From Egicoccus halophilus (lineage in GTDB: Bacteria > Actinomycetota > Nitriliruptoria > Nitriliruptorales > Nitriliruptoraceae): a DNA stretch of 64,000 bases. Made by a program: the position numbers and the translations under genes. A model generated the notes under the pieces. The model saw only the letters and a list, made by a program, of their open reading frames with translations. It was not told where the DNA came from and did no database searches. Location of the stretch: contig NZ_CP036250.1 of the NCBI RefSeq assembly GCF_004300825.1, positions 1,178,001 through 1,242,000 of the forward strand. Reading direction: 5' to 3'. This document shows, piece after piece, positions 42,630 through 50,112 of this stretch (position 1 is the stretch's first letter; the number at the start of each line of letters is the position of its first letter).

Positions 42630-43597
42630 TCACGGCCACGGGCGACCCAGCCACCGCTGCGACTGCTCGGTCACGACCTCGCGGACCAGGGCGAGGAAGT
42701 CCGGCCACCCGTCGTCGAGGTCCTCGATGCTGGCCTGCACGACCCGCCAGCCGTCGGGAAGCCGCGCCAGTTGGTTGGCGCGGCGGACGTCCCCACGCAA
42801 CTGCTCGCGGGTGGCGTGGGCACGCATCGACTGGAGTTCGACGAGGAACCCGATCCGCGCGATGCCGAGGTCGAAGTGGAGCGGCACGCCGTCGCGGCAG
42901 ACCACCCGGACCTGTCCCGGGTCGAGCGGCACCCCGGCGGCGGTGAGCCGGTCCCGCATCGCCAGTTCGCTGCCCGCGTCGACCCGACCGGTCGCCTCGA
43001 GGCGGTCGAGCACCGCGGCGATCCTCGGCCGGCCGGGGAAGCGCGGATGCTCGTCGAGCAGGCGGGCGAGATCGTCGAGGCGGAGGTGGCGTTGCTGTAC
43101 CAGGTCGATGACGAGGATGGTGAGGCGCGGCACCGTCGTGACCGGGGCGAGATCGCGCACGAGCCGCGTGGGCAGCACGACGGGGAGTCCGATGCCACCG
43201 ACCTGGCGTTCGCGGACGTCGAACGGCGCCCGGGCCGCAAGGGGGCCATGCGTGGGCCGTCGGCGAGTCGCCGGTCGGCACGTATCGTCACCTCGACGGC
43301 CGTGGGCCAGGCCTTGCCGACGCCGTAGGCGGCCACCGCCGACCACCTCGTCAGCGCTGCCGGGTGCGGAGCGTCCGGTCGAGGTCCGCGGGCCCGTGCG
43401 ACGGCCGCCAGCGCCCAGGTCTCGGGTCGAACAGGCGTCCCGGGAGGTGCCACCACGTCGCGGAAGGGGAACCACCAGTTCTCGCGATGCGCGCGGGCGC
43501 GTAGGCGCGCAACGGGGACCGCAGTCGTGGCCGCCGCGGCGTGCACGTGCACCGGTCCGCCCGCCGCCCGGCAGTGTGCGAAGAAGTCGTTCCACAT
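42630..43597 (-). pseudogene. frameshifted gene: DUF559/AbiEi-like protein
   Basis: Two adjacent reading frames make up one typical protein of about 320 residues. The N-terminal part (from MWNDFFAHCR at 43597) reads to ...KAWPTAVEVTIRADRRLADGP; the C-terminal part continues one frame over as THGPLAARAPFDVRER ... LPTRLVRDLAPV ... and ends in GWRVVQASIEDLDDGWPDFL. The two halves join near 43,241-43,260, around a run of five C on the coding strand, and the shift is that of one missing base. The family resembles AbiEi-type antitoxin/DUF559 endonuclease-like proteins (LTRWSAVAAYGV..., then a Vsr-like end); I am not sure of the exact group. It may be a real mutation or a base-calling error in the homopolymer. 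Confidence 0.6.
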
Positions 43598-43666
43598 GTC
43601 CGCAGCATCGCCGGACGATGCGGTCACGGTCAGGGGCGTCACCTTCGGCCTGTGGACGATCCCTTG

Positions 43667-43702
43667 GGCCGGCACCTCGTGGGCGGCCGGCACCTCGTGG
43701 CG
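43667..43702. repeat. two 18-bp tandem copies GGCCGGCACCTCGTGGGC
   Basis: Copies at 43667-43684 and 43685-43702 differ at the last two bases only. They lie upstream of the frameshifted gene's start on its strand. Confidence 0.75.
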
Positions 43703-43714
43703 CCCGGCACGCAT

Positions 43715-43757
43715 CCGTGGAGTCGTGGATGGGATGCGTTCTTCCCCGACTCCACGC
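43715..43757. repeat. palindromic repeat unit, copy 1
   Basis: A 43-bp unit with inverted arms CGTGGAGTCG (43716-43725) and CGACTCCACG (43747-43756) around a 21-nt middle (TGGATGGGATGCGTTCTTCCC with variations). It is repeated 73 bp further on with about four differences. It looks like a REP-type or hairpin repeat; no protein is encoded. Confidence 0.8.
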
Positions 43758-43787
43758 GTCCGGGGAGGCTGGTGGTGTCGTGTGCAC

Positions 43788-43830
43788 CCGTGGAGTGGTG
43801 GATGGGGTGGGTTCTTCCACGACTCCACGG
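43788..43830. repeat. palindromic repeat unit, copy 2
   Basis: Second copy of the unit at 43715. Its arms CGTGGAGTGGTGG (43789-43801) and CCACGACTCCACG (43817-43829) pair over 13 bp with one mismatch, more than in copy 1. Both copies sit in the leader side of the frameshifted gene. Confidence 0.8.
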
Positions 43831-43960
43831 AGGGCGGCAGACACGCCGGGGGAGCCGGGCGGCCGCGCGCGAGGGCAACGGTGTGCGCGGCGGGAACGGC
43901 GTGATCGCGCGCGGGGGCACCGGCGGTGGCGCGGGCCACGGCGCCGCGCGTGGTCGGAGG

Positions 43961-44806
43961 TCAGGGGTGGCGGGTGCCCTGGCCGGCGAGGACGGCCGCG
44001 TAGCCCTCGCGGTAGGTGGGGTAGGTGAAGGCGAACCCCGTCCCGAGCAGGCGGTCGTTGCGGCAGCGCTTGTCCCCGCCGCGCGAGCGTCGATCGGGCC
44101 CCGGCTCCGGCGCGGGCACCCCGAGCCGCTCGGCCAGCCAGCGCACCACCTCACCGCGGTCGACGGGGGCGTGATCGACGCCGAGGTAGACCTCGCCGAG
44201 CGGCGCCGTGCCGGTGAGCAGGTGCACGATCGCGGCAGCGGCGTCGTCGCGGTGGATGCGGTTGGCGTGCACCGGCGGCTCGGGGACGCTGGCCCGGCCC
44301 TCCCGGACCTGGTCGACGAGCCGGGTGCGCCCCGGACCGTAGATCCCGGCGAGGCGGAACGTGGTCCCCGGGAAGGGCCCCGTCAGCAGACGGCGTTCGG
44401 TCTCGACCAGCACGCGGCCGGTGTCGGAGGCCGGCTCGGTCGGCGTCGTCTCGTCGACCCAACCGCCGTCGGTCACGCCGTACACGGCCGTGCTGGAGAC
44501 GAACAGCACTCGGCGCGGGGTCGCGCCCGCGTCCACGAGACCGTCGAGGACCCGCGTGAGCCCGTCGGCGTAGACCCGCCGGTAGGCGTCGGCGGACCGT
44601 TCGTCCGGTGCGGCGGCGAACACCACCGCGTCGACGTCGGCGGGCAGGGGTGGCAGGCTGGCCCCGAGGTCCCCGGCCAGACCGGTCACCTGTGGCGGCA
44701 GCACCGACGGATCGCGGCGCAGCCCGACGACCTGGTGGCCGGCGCGCTGCAGGCGCAGCGCCGTCTCCGTACCGAGGTCGCCGCAGCCGGCGATCAGCAC
44801 CTTCAC
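43961..44806 (-). CDS. NAD-dependent epimerase/dehydratase-family protein
   Basis: A 281-residue Rossmann protein of the extended SDR group: nucleotide loop KVLIAGCGDLGTETALRLQ, VVFAAAP in place of the usual strand-4 motif, STAVYG with the active Tyr and Ser region, and FRLAGIYGPGR. It is close to the YeeZ-like branch of SDR proteins (GCGDLG type). Function is not known. The GTG at 44806 overlaps the stop of the upstream serine hydrolase (GTGA), so the two are co-translated; longer starts would run into that gene. Confidence 0.8.
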   Translation of the reverse strand: MKVLIAGCGDLGTETALRLQRAGHQVVGLRRDPSVLPPQVTGLAGDLGASLPPLPADVDAVVFAAAPDERSADAYRRVYADGLTRVLDGLVDAGATPRRVLFVSSTAVYGVTDGGWVDETTPTEPASDTGRVLVETERRLLTGPFPGTTFRLAGIYGPGRTRLVDQVREGRASVPEPPVHANRIHRDDAAAAIVHLLTGTAPLGEVYLGVDHAPVDRGEVVRWLAERLGVPAPEPGPDRRSRGGDKRCRNDRLLGTGFAFTYPTYREGYAAVLAGQGTRHP

Positions 44807-45618
44807 CGGCCGTACGCCGCGACGGCGGCGTCCTGCACCGTCGGCCAGGCCTCGCGACACCAGTCACCGAAGGGGCGGTCGGCCAGCGACGCCAGCCCGA
44901 CGCCCGCCTCGGGGTCGACGATCACGAACGATCCACTCTGACCGAAGTGACCGAACGAGGCCGCGGAGAGCTGCGCCCCGGTCCAGTGCGGCTGCTTGCC
45001 GTCCTTGATCTCGAAGCCGAGCCCCCAGTCGTTGGGCTGCTGGCGGCCGTGACCGGGCAGGACGCCGTCGAGACCGGGGAACGCGACCGTGGTCGCCTCG
45101 CGGGCCAGTTCGCTGTCGAGCAGGGTCGGCGCGAGCAGCTCACGGCAGAACGCGAGCAGGTCGACCACGGTGCCCCGCCCGTCCTTGGCCGGCGACCCGT
45201 CGAGCACGGTGTCGTGCATGCCCAGGGGATCGAGCACCTCGTGGGCGAGGTGCTCGGCGAACGGGGTCCCGACCCGTTCGGCCACCAGGTCGCCGAGCAG
45301 GTCGTACCCGACGTTGGAGTACATGCGGCGCCTCCCTGGGGCGCCGGTCGGTCCGGTGCCGTCGAAGGACAGCCCGGCGGCGTGGGCCAGCAGGTGCCGC
45401 ACGGTCGCGCCCTCGGGGCCGGCCGGTTCGTCGAGGTGGACCACCCCGTCCTGCACGGCGACCAACACGGCATAGGCGGCCAGCGGTTTGGTCACCGAGG
45501 CGAAGGGCAGCACCGTGTCGACGGCGCCACGGAGCTCGAGGGTGGCCTCGGCGTCGGTGACGCCGACGCCGGCGGTGTCGACCGGCCAGTCGTCGGCAGG
45601 GGCGAGGATGTCAGCCAC
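44803..45618 (-). CDS. serine hydrolase, beta-lactamase/esterase family
   Basis: A 271-residue penicillin-binding-like enzyme without signal peptide, hence probably cytoplasmic. SVTK (SxxK nucleophile motif, in LPFASVTKPLAAY), YSN (MYSNVGYDLLG) and the third motif around HFGQSGSFVIVDP are present. Family members are esterases or D-aminopeptidases more often than true beta-lactamases, and nothing here suggests resistance. It is coupled with the SDR gene that follows. The ATG at 45618 opens directly into ADILAPADDW. Confidence 0.82.
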   Translation of the reverse strand: MADILAPADDWPVDTAGVGVTDAEATLELRGAVDTVLPFASVTKPLAAYAVLVAVQDGVVHLDEPAGPEGATVRHLLAHAAGLSFDGTGPTGAPGRRRMYSNVGYDLLGDLVAERVGTPFAEHLAHEVLDPLGMHDTVLDGSPAKDGRGTVVDLLAFCRELLAPTLLDSELAREATTVAFPGLDGVLPGHGRQQPNDWGLGFEIKDGKQPHWTGAQLSAASFGHFGQSGSFVIVDPEAGVGLASLADRPFGDWCREAWPTVQDAAVAAYGR

Positions 45619-45666
45619 GAACGAGGTCCTTCGCGCGGCGTGCGGACAGGGGCTCGGCGGCGGAGG

Positions 45667-46311
45667 CTACAGCTGGCCGACGAGCTGCCGCGGAGCGTCC
45701 ACCACGCGCTGGGCCCCCGCGCCGGTCAGGGCGTCGTCACCGAACCCGCCGCAACGCACGGCCACGGCGCTCATGCCGGCGCGCAACGCCGCCAGTGCGT
45801 CCCAGGGCGCGTCTCCGACCATGATGGCCCGGGCCGGGTCGATGCCGGCCTGCACGCAGGAGGACAGCAGCAGGTCGGGGGCCGGCTTGGAGCTGTCGAC
45901 CGCGTCGGCGTCGGTGTAGGGCAGGTCGTCGCGGCCGAGCACCTCGAACAGCGCCTCGCGCTCGGTCGTGCTGGCCGAGGTCGAGATGATGTAGGACACG
46001 CCGCGACGATCGAGGTCGTCGAGCAGGTCGCGCGCACCCTCGGTGGGCTCGAGCGTGTCGACGGTGTCGAGGAAGCGGCGGGTGTGGTCGTCGGCGAGTG
46101 CGTCGGCATCGTCGACGTGGCGACCGAGCAACCACGGCACGATGCGGTCGCTGCCCATGCCGATACCGGCGTGGATGCGCCACTGCGGAACCGTGTAGCC
46201 CGCCGCGTGGAAGGCTTCGTGCCAGGCGACCACGTGCTGGTGGACCGAGTCCACCAGCGTGCCGTCGAGGTCGAGCAGGATGCCGGAGGTCAGGTGGGGA
46301 GTCGTCGTCAT
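45667..46311 (-). CDS. HAD-superfamily phosphatase (phosphoglycolate/beta-phosphoglucomutase-like)
   Basis: A 214-residue HAD hydrolase. Motif I DLDGTLVDS (nucleophile Asp), motif II ISTSASTT, motif III lysine SKPAPD, and motif IV VGDAPWD are all in order, and a helical cap lies between I and II. It hydrolyses small phosphate esters; specificity is not readable. The ATG at 46311 is the first reasonable start; longer frames run into the 328-bp divergent gap. It lies 48 bp behind the serine hydrolase gene on the same strand. Confidence 0.85.
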   Translation of the reverse strand: MTTTPHLTSGILLDLDGTLVDSVHQHVVAWHEAFHAAGYTVPQWRIHAGIGMGSDRIVPWLLGRHVDDADALADDHTRRFLDTVDTLEPTEGARDLLDDLDRRGVSYIISTSASTTEREALFEVLGRDDLPYTDADAVDSSKPAPDLLLSSCVQAGIDPARAIMVGDAPWDALAALRAGMSAVAVRCGGFGDDALTGAGAQRVVDAPRQLVGQL

Positions 46312-46639
46312 GTGCGACAGCCTTGCGTCGCGGACGCCGGGTTGCGCGGCCGAGGCTCGGCCGGCCGACGGAGGTCGGCCGGTGAGCACGAAAGATCCAC
46401 GACCGGTGGCCGACAGGCGGAGCCGGACGGAGACGGGGAACGGTCCATCCGGCCGTCGATCTGACCCGGTCGGGTGACAACACGCCGTGACCGCCGGGCC
46501 ACCTAAGGTGTCGGAGGTGGCGCCCCTCCGCGGCCGATCCGCGACGTGTTCCGGGACGTCCACCCACCGTCCGCTCGAACGCCCCGAACCCGCCCGCACC
46601 GCCCGGGCAGCCGCCCGGCCACGAAGGAGGAGTCGACGC
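46312..46639. promoter_or_regulatory. 328-bp divergent gap with hairpin at 46361-46382
   Basis: Contains CCGGCCGAC-GGAG-GTCGGCCGG, perfect 9-bp arms with a 4-nt loop, and a TAAGGT -10-like site at 46504-46509 for the EAL-HDOD gene. A c-di-GMP riboswitch of the GEMM type was looked for and not found. A 31-codon frame starting at a GTG near 46383 is not convincing. Confidence 0.5.
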
Positions 46640-47944
46640 ATGCACGATCTCCTGGGGGAGGTGCTGATCTCGAGGCAGCCGATCCTCGACGCCGAGCTCG
46701 CGGTCGTGGGCTACGAGCTGCTCTACCACGAGGCCGGTGCCGATGGGCGGTCGTCGACCGGTGCCGATGGGCGGTCGTCGACCGGTGCCGATGGGCGGTC
46801 GTCGACCGGTGCCGATGGGCGGTCGTCGACCGACACCGACGGCGGCGATGCGCACGCGACCGCGCGGGTGCTCGTCGACGGCGTGCTCGCGATGGGACTG
46901 CACGAGCTGACCGGTGGTGAGGACGCCTGGATCGAGGTGCCCCGGTCGCTGCTGACGTCGGGGGCGCTGCTCGACGTGCCGACCCTCGGGTTGGTCTTCG
47001 AGGTGCCCGACGGCCACGACGAGGTCGAGGAACTCGGGACGGCACTGCGTCGACACCGTGACGCCGGGTTCCGGGTGGTCCTCGCCGGCGCCGGACCGGA
47101 CGATCCGCGCCGTGGGCTGTACGGCATCGTCGACGCGGTCAAGGTCGTCGCCGTGGGCGGGGACTGGCGTGCGGTGGTCGGTGTCGTGCGGGAACTGGCT
47201 GCCGACCGGCACCGGGTGGTCGTCGCCGGCGTGGAGGACCCGGACGGCTTCGACGCGCTCGTCGCCGCGGGTGCCGAGCTGGTCCAGGGGTTCTTCTTCA
47301 CCCGGCCCCGGGCGGTGCGTGGGATACGGCCACTGGGGCTCGCGCCCGGACACCTGGCGCTGTTGCGGGCGCTGGCCAGCGACGAGGTCGACCTCGCCGA
47401 GGTGGAGCGTCTGATCCGTGCCGACCTGACGCTCTCGGACCGGTTCCTGCGACTGGTCCATGCGGCGTGCGGTTGGCGGGAGATCGAGTCGATCCACCAC
47501 GGGCTCGTGCTGCTGGGCGTCCGGGCCGTGCAGCGCTGGGTCGGGCTGTTGCTGCTGTCGTCCACGGCACGCGAGGCACCCCGTGAGCTCGTCGCGGTCG
47601 CCAGCGCCCGGGCCCGCGGATGTGAGCTGCTCGAGGAGCTGCGCGGCGGCCACCGGCGTCTCGAGGCGTTCGTCCTCGGGATGTTCTCCGTCCTCGGCCC
47701 GGACGGCTTCCTCGATGCGCAGGCGCTGGACGCGCTGCCCGTCGAGGGTGACGTCCGCGAGGCCCTCGAACACGGCAGCGGCCCGCTGCGCGAACTGCTC
47801 GAGCTGCAACTGGCCAGCGAGAAGGCCGAGTGGGAGCGGCTGGTGCGGGGCGGGCGTCTGCTGGGCCTGGGGCCACGGCAGCTGGCCCGCGCCCACACCG
47901 ACGCCCTGACGTGGTCGGCGACGGTCAAGGCCGCGACCACCTGA
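46640..47944 (+). CDS. EAL-HDOD (YuxH-like) signalling protein with repeat insertion
   Basis: A 434-residue protein. Residues 1-~225 form a degenerate EAL domain opening with GEVLISRQPILDAELAVVGYELLYHEAG; the catalytic EAL and acidic DDF motifs are not intact, so c-di-GMP hydrolysis is unlikely. Residues ~230-400 are an HDOD domain (LALLRALASDEVDLAEVERLI ... HHGLVLLGVRAVQRWV). YuxH-like proteins are usually regulatory. Four exact copies of an 8-residue block (GADGRSST, residues 33-64) split the first strand and helix of the EAL part. The ATG at 46640 has AAGGAGGAG ahead. Confidence 0.85.
   Translation: MHDLLGEVLISRQPILDAELAVVGYELLYHEAGADGRSSTGADGRSSTGADGRSSTGADGRSSTDTDGGDAHATARVLVDGVLAMGLHELTGGEDAWIEVPRSLLTSGALLDVPTLGLVFEVPDGHDEVEELGTALRRHRDAGFRVVLAGAGPDDPRRGLYGIVDAVKVVAVGGDWRAVVGVVRELAADRHRVVVAGVEDPDGFDALVAAGAELVQGFFFTRPRAVRGIRPLGLAPGHLALLRALASDEVDLAEVERLIRADLTLSDRFLRLVHAACGWREIESIHHGLVLLGVRAVQRWVGLLLLSSTAREAPRELVAVASARARGCELLEELRGGHRRLEAFVLGMFSVLGPDGFLDAQALDALPVEGDVREALEHGSGPLRELLELQLASEKAEWERLVRGGRLLGLGPRQLARAHTDALTWSATVKAATT
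46736..46831. repeat. four 24-bp tandem copies, in frame inside the EAL-HDOD gene
   Basis: GGTGCCGATGGGCGGTCGTC plus GACC (24 bp) is repeated four times with no difference in the sequence seen. Eight residues per unit, so copy-number changes keep the frame. Exact identity suggests recent expansion. Confidence 0.9.
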
Positions 47945-47955
47945 CCGCCGCTGCG

Positions 47956-48924
47956 TCAGCCGAAGTCGAGCAACAGCTTGCCGCGCTTGCCGGCGGCGGC
48001 GAGGTGGTCGAATGCCTCACGGACGGCGTCCGCCGGGTAGGTGGTGTCGACCAGCGGGCGTACCGCACCGGAGGCGAGCAGCGGCACGACCTCCCGCTCG
48101 AACGCCCGCATGGCCGCGGCCTTCTCCGGCACGTCACGGGCCCGCAGCACCGTGCCGATCAGCCGGGCACGGCGCCCCATCAGGGCCAGCAGGTTCACCT
48201 CGACCTTCGCGCCGGCACCGACGCCGACGACCACGACACGGCCGCCCGTCGCCAGCACCTCGAGGTCGGCGGGGACCTGCGGCGCCCCCACGAGCTCGAG
48301 CACGACGTCGATCGCGCCGGCGTGTTCGCGGACGCCGGCCACCACGTCGTCGTCGGCGATGGGCGTGGCACCCAACGAAGCCACGAGCTCCCGTCCGGCC
48401 TCCGACCGGCTGACGCCGTAGGCACGAGCGCCCATGGCGGTGACGAGCTGCAGGGCGGCCGTCCCGACCCCACCGGTTGCGCCCTGGACCAGGACCCGTT
48501 CACCGGGGGTCAGCCCGGCCTGCGTGCGCAGCGCGTCGTGGGCCGTCACGAACGCCTCGGGGACGGCGGCCGCCTCCGCCTCGTCGAGCGAGGACGGAAC
48601 CGGAGCGAGGTTGGACTCGTCGACCACGACCCGCTCGGCGAGTCCACCGCCGCCGACGAGGCCGAACACCCGGTCACCGGGTCGCCAGCGGCGGGCACGG
48701 TCACCCGTGAGCACGACCTCACCCGCGACCTCGAGCCCGGGGACGTCGTCGGGGGCCCCCGGCGGGGCGGGGTAGTGGCCGCGTCGCTGGAGCAGGTCGG
48801 CGGGGTTGATCCCGGCGTGCCGCACGGCGACCACGACCTCGCTGCCGCGGGGGATCGGATCGGGTCGCTCACGCACGTGCACGACCTCGTTGCCACCCGT
48901 CCCCTCGAACACCACCGCACGCAT
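47956..48924 (-). CDS. zinc-free quinone oxidoreductase / MDR alcohol dehydrogenase-like protein
   Basis: A 322-residue NADPH-dependent reductase of the medium-chain family (QOR branch). GINPADLLQRRGHYP, the coenzyme loop VQGATGGVGTAALQLVTAMG and KLLLDFG at the end are typical; the zinc-binding cysteines of ADHs are absent. Likely substrates are quinones or enones. The ATG at 48924 gives the standard MRAVVFEGTGGNEVV start. The gene is convergent with the EAL-HDOD gene, 11 bp apart. Confidence 0.9.
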   Translation of the reverse strand: MRAVVFEGTGGNEVVHVRERPDPIPRGSEVVVAVRHAGINPADLLQRRGHYPAPPGAPDDVPGLEVAGEVVLTGDRARRWRPGDRVFGLVGGGGLAERVVVDESNLAPVPSSLDEAEAAAVPEAFVTAHDALRTQAGLTPGERVLVQGATGGVGTAALQLVTAMGARAYGVSRSEAGRELVASLGATPIADDDVVAGVREHAGAIDVVLELVGAPQVPADLEVLATGGRVVVVGVGAGAKVEVNLLALMGRRARLIGTVLRARDVPEKAAAMRAFEREVVPLLASGAVRPLVDTTYPADAVREAFDHLAAAGKRGKLLLDFG

Positions 48925-49240
48925 CGTCTGCCCCTCTCGGCGTCGGCACCGGCGCGAGCCTACGAGCCGCTGCGTGCCCGTGGACCCCACGAAGGTCGGC
49001 GGTGCGGCGTCCCCGGGTGGCCGCGGCGGGACGTGGAGGCAGACGTCGGTCGAGGGACCGTCGGGCGGGCCGGGTGCGACGGCGGCCGAGCGTCAGCGGC
49101 AGGGGAGCCTACCTTTCGTTGCGCCGAGCGGCGGGAGGCGTTTCACTGGACACGCGGGCCCGGAATCGTGGACGAAGCTTCGCCTTCCCTTCCTCCCGGG
49201 CACGCGCGGACCACCGCCGTTCGCGCACGAAGGCCCGCTC
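48925..49240. promoter_or_regulatory. 316-bp divergent gap before the VIT transporter, with possible iron box
   Basis: Besides the candidate site at 49099-49117, I see no gene. A yybP-ykoY manganese riboswitch was considered because of the transporter, but its conserved core is not present. Confidence 0.4.
49099..49117. promoter_or_regulatory. possible DtxR/IdeR-type iron box
   Basis: GCAGGGGAGCCTACCTTTC matches 12 of 19 positions of the IdeR/DtxR consensus TTAGGTTAGGCTAACCTAA, including the AGG....AG.CTA core. It lies 124 bp before a VIT-family iron/manganese transporter, a plausible target for metal-responsive control. Confidence 0.35.
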
Positions 49241-50029
49241 ATGAGCACCTCGTCGGTTCCCCGGTCCCCTGCCGCGCGTGACTACCCGCTCGAGCAGATC
49301 GCCGCCTCCATCCAGGACGAACGCCGACGCGTGTCGGTGCTCGGCGAGGTGCGCGAACTGGTCTTCGGGGCCCAGGACGGTCTCGTGTCGACGTTGGCGG
49401 TCGTGGCGGCCGTGGTGGGCGCCAGCAGCGACAACCGGGCGGTGCTCGTCGCGGGTCTCGCGGCCGCGGTGGCCGGCATCTTCTCCATGGCCGTCGGCGA
49501 GTACATGGGCTCGAAGAGCCAGGACGAGATCTTCGACTGGCACCTCGACGACGAGCGTCGCGAGGTCGTCGAGCGGCCGGCGGAGGCCGAGGCCGAGGTG
49601 GCCTGGCTGTTCATGGAGGAGGGCATGCCGGCCGACGACGCCCGGGAGGTCGCCCGCCTGGTCGCGCGCCACCCCGACTCGCTGCTGGCGACGATGGTGG
49701 CCAAGGAGCTCGGTCTGACCTCCGCGCTCGGACGCGAGACGGTCGGCTCGCCCCTGCGCGGTGCGTTGGTCATGGGTGGCGCGTTCGCCGGCGGCGCGCT
49801 CGTGCCGGTCCTGCCGTTCCTGTTCGCCGAGGGGGAGGGTGCGCTGGTGCTCGCCACACTGTCGACCGGTGGCGTGCTGTTCGCGATCGGCGCCGTCAAG
49901 GCCCGTTGGACGGCCCGCTCGTGGTGGGCGTCGGGCCTGGAGATCCTGTCGCTGGCCGGGTTCGCCGGCATCCTCGGCTACCTGTTCGGCACCGTCCTCC
50001 CGACCCTGCTCGGCGTCGGCGGCTGGTGA
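49241..50029 (+). CDS. VIT1/CCC1-family iron/manganese transporter
   Basis: A 262-residue membrane protein with five hydrophobic helices. The first helix is in LVFGAQDGLVSTLAVVAAVVGAS, with the Gly/Asp pattern of VIT proteins; VGEYMGSKSQDE follows; the long cytoplasmic helical stretch between TM2 and TM3 (~85-155) is rich in Glu, as in the metal-binding domain of VIT. These proteins export Fe(II) or Mn(II) in exchange for protons and so protect from overload. The ATG at 49241 is chosen by homology; its ribosome site is weak. A possible iron box lies upstream. Confidence 0.92.
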   Translation: MSTSSVPRSPAARDYPLEQIAASIQDERRRVSVLGEVRELVFGAQDGLVSTLAVVAAVVGASSDNRAVLVAGLAAAVAGIFSMAVGEYMGSKSQDEIFDWHLDDERREVVERPAEAEAEVAWLFMEEGMPADDAREVARLVARHPDSLLATMVAKELGLTSALGRETVGSPLRGALVMGGAFAGGALVPVLPFLFAEGEGALVLATLSTGGVLFAIGAVKARWTARSWWASGLEILSLAGFAGILGYLFGTVLPTLLGVGGW

Positions 50030-50112
50030 GCCGTCGCCCGGCTTGGCAGGTGCCCACCGGCGCGGCAGGATGCGCCCTCGCCCGTCCGGGGGCGGGAGCG
50101 AGAGGACGCGGG

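Larger units (their letters stand above)
43598..43960. other. 363-bp region between the frameshifted gene and the epimerase gene, holding repeats
   Basis: No supported gene lies here. The stretch contains an 18-bp direct repeat and two near-identical palindromic units, described separately, and is otherwise GC-rich without recognisable signal. Confidence 0.6.

Noticed and set aside
43598-43960. CRISPR-like repeats
   Set aside because: Only two units, each with its own inverted arms, and no spacers of regular length or cas genes.
46312-46639. c-di-GMP (GEMM) riboswitch ahead of the EAL-HDOD gene
   Set aside because: The conserved GEMM core (GACGCAAAGCC and GGTAGCGGGGTTACC parts) is not present; only a simple 9-bp hairpin is seen.
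48925-49240. Manganese riboswitch (yybP-ykoY) ahead of the VIT transporter
   Set aside because: A GGGGAG element is present but the second conserved strand and the expected spacing are missing.
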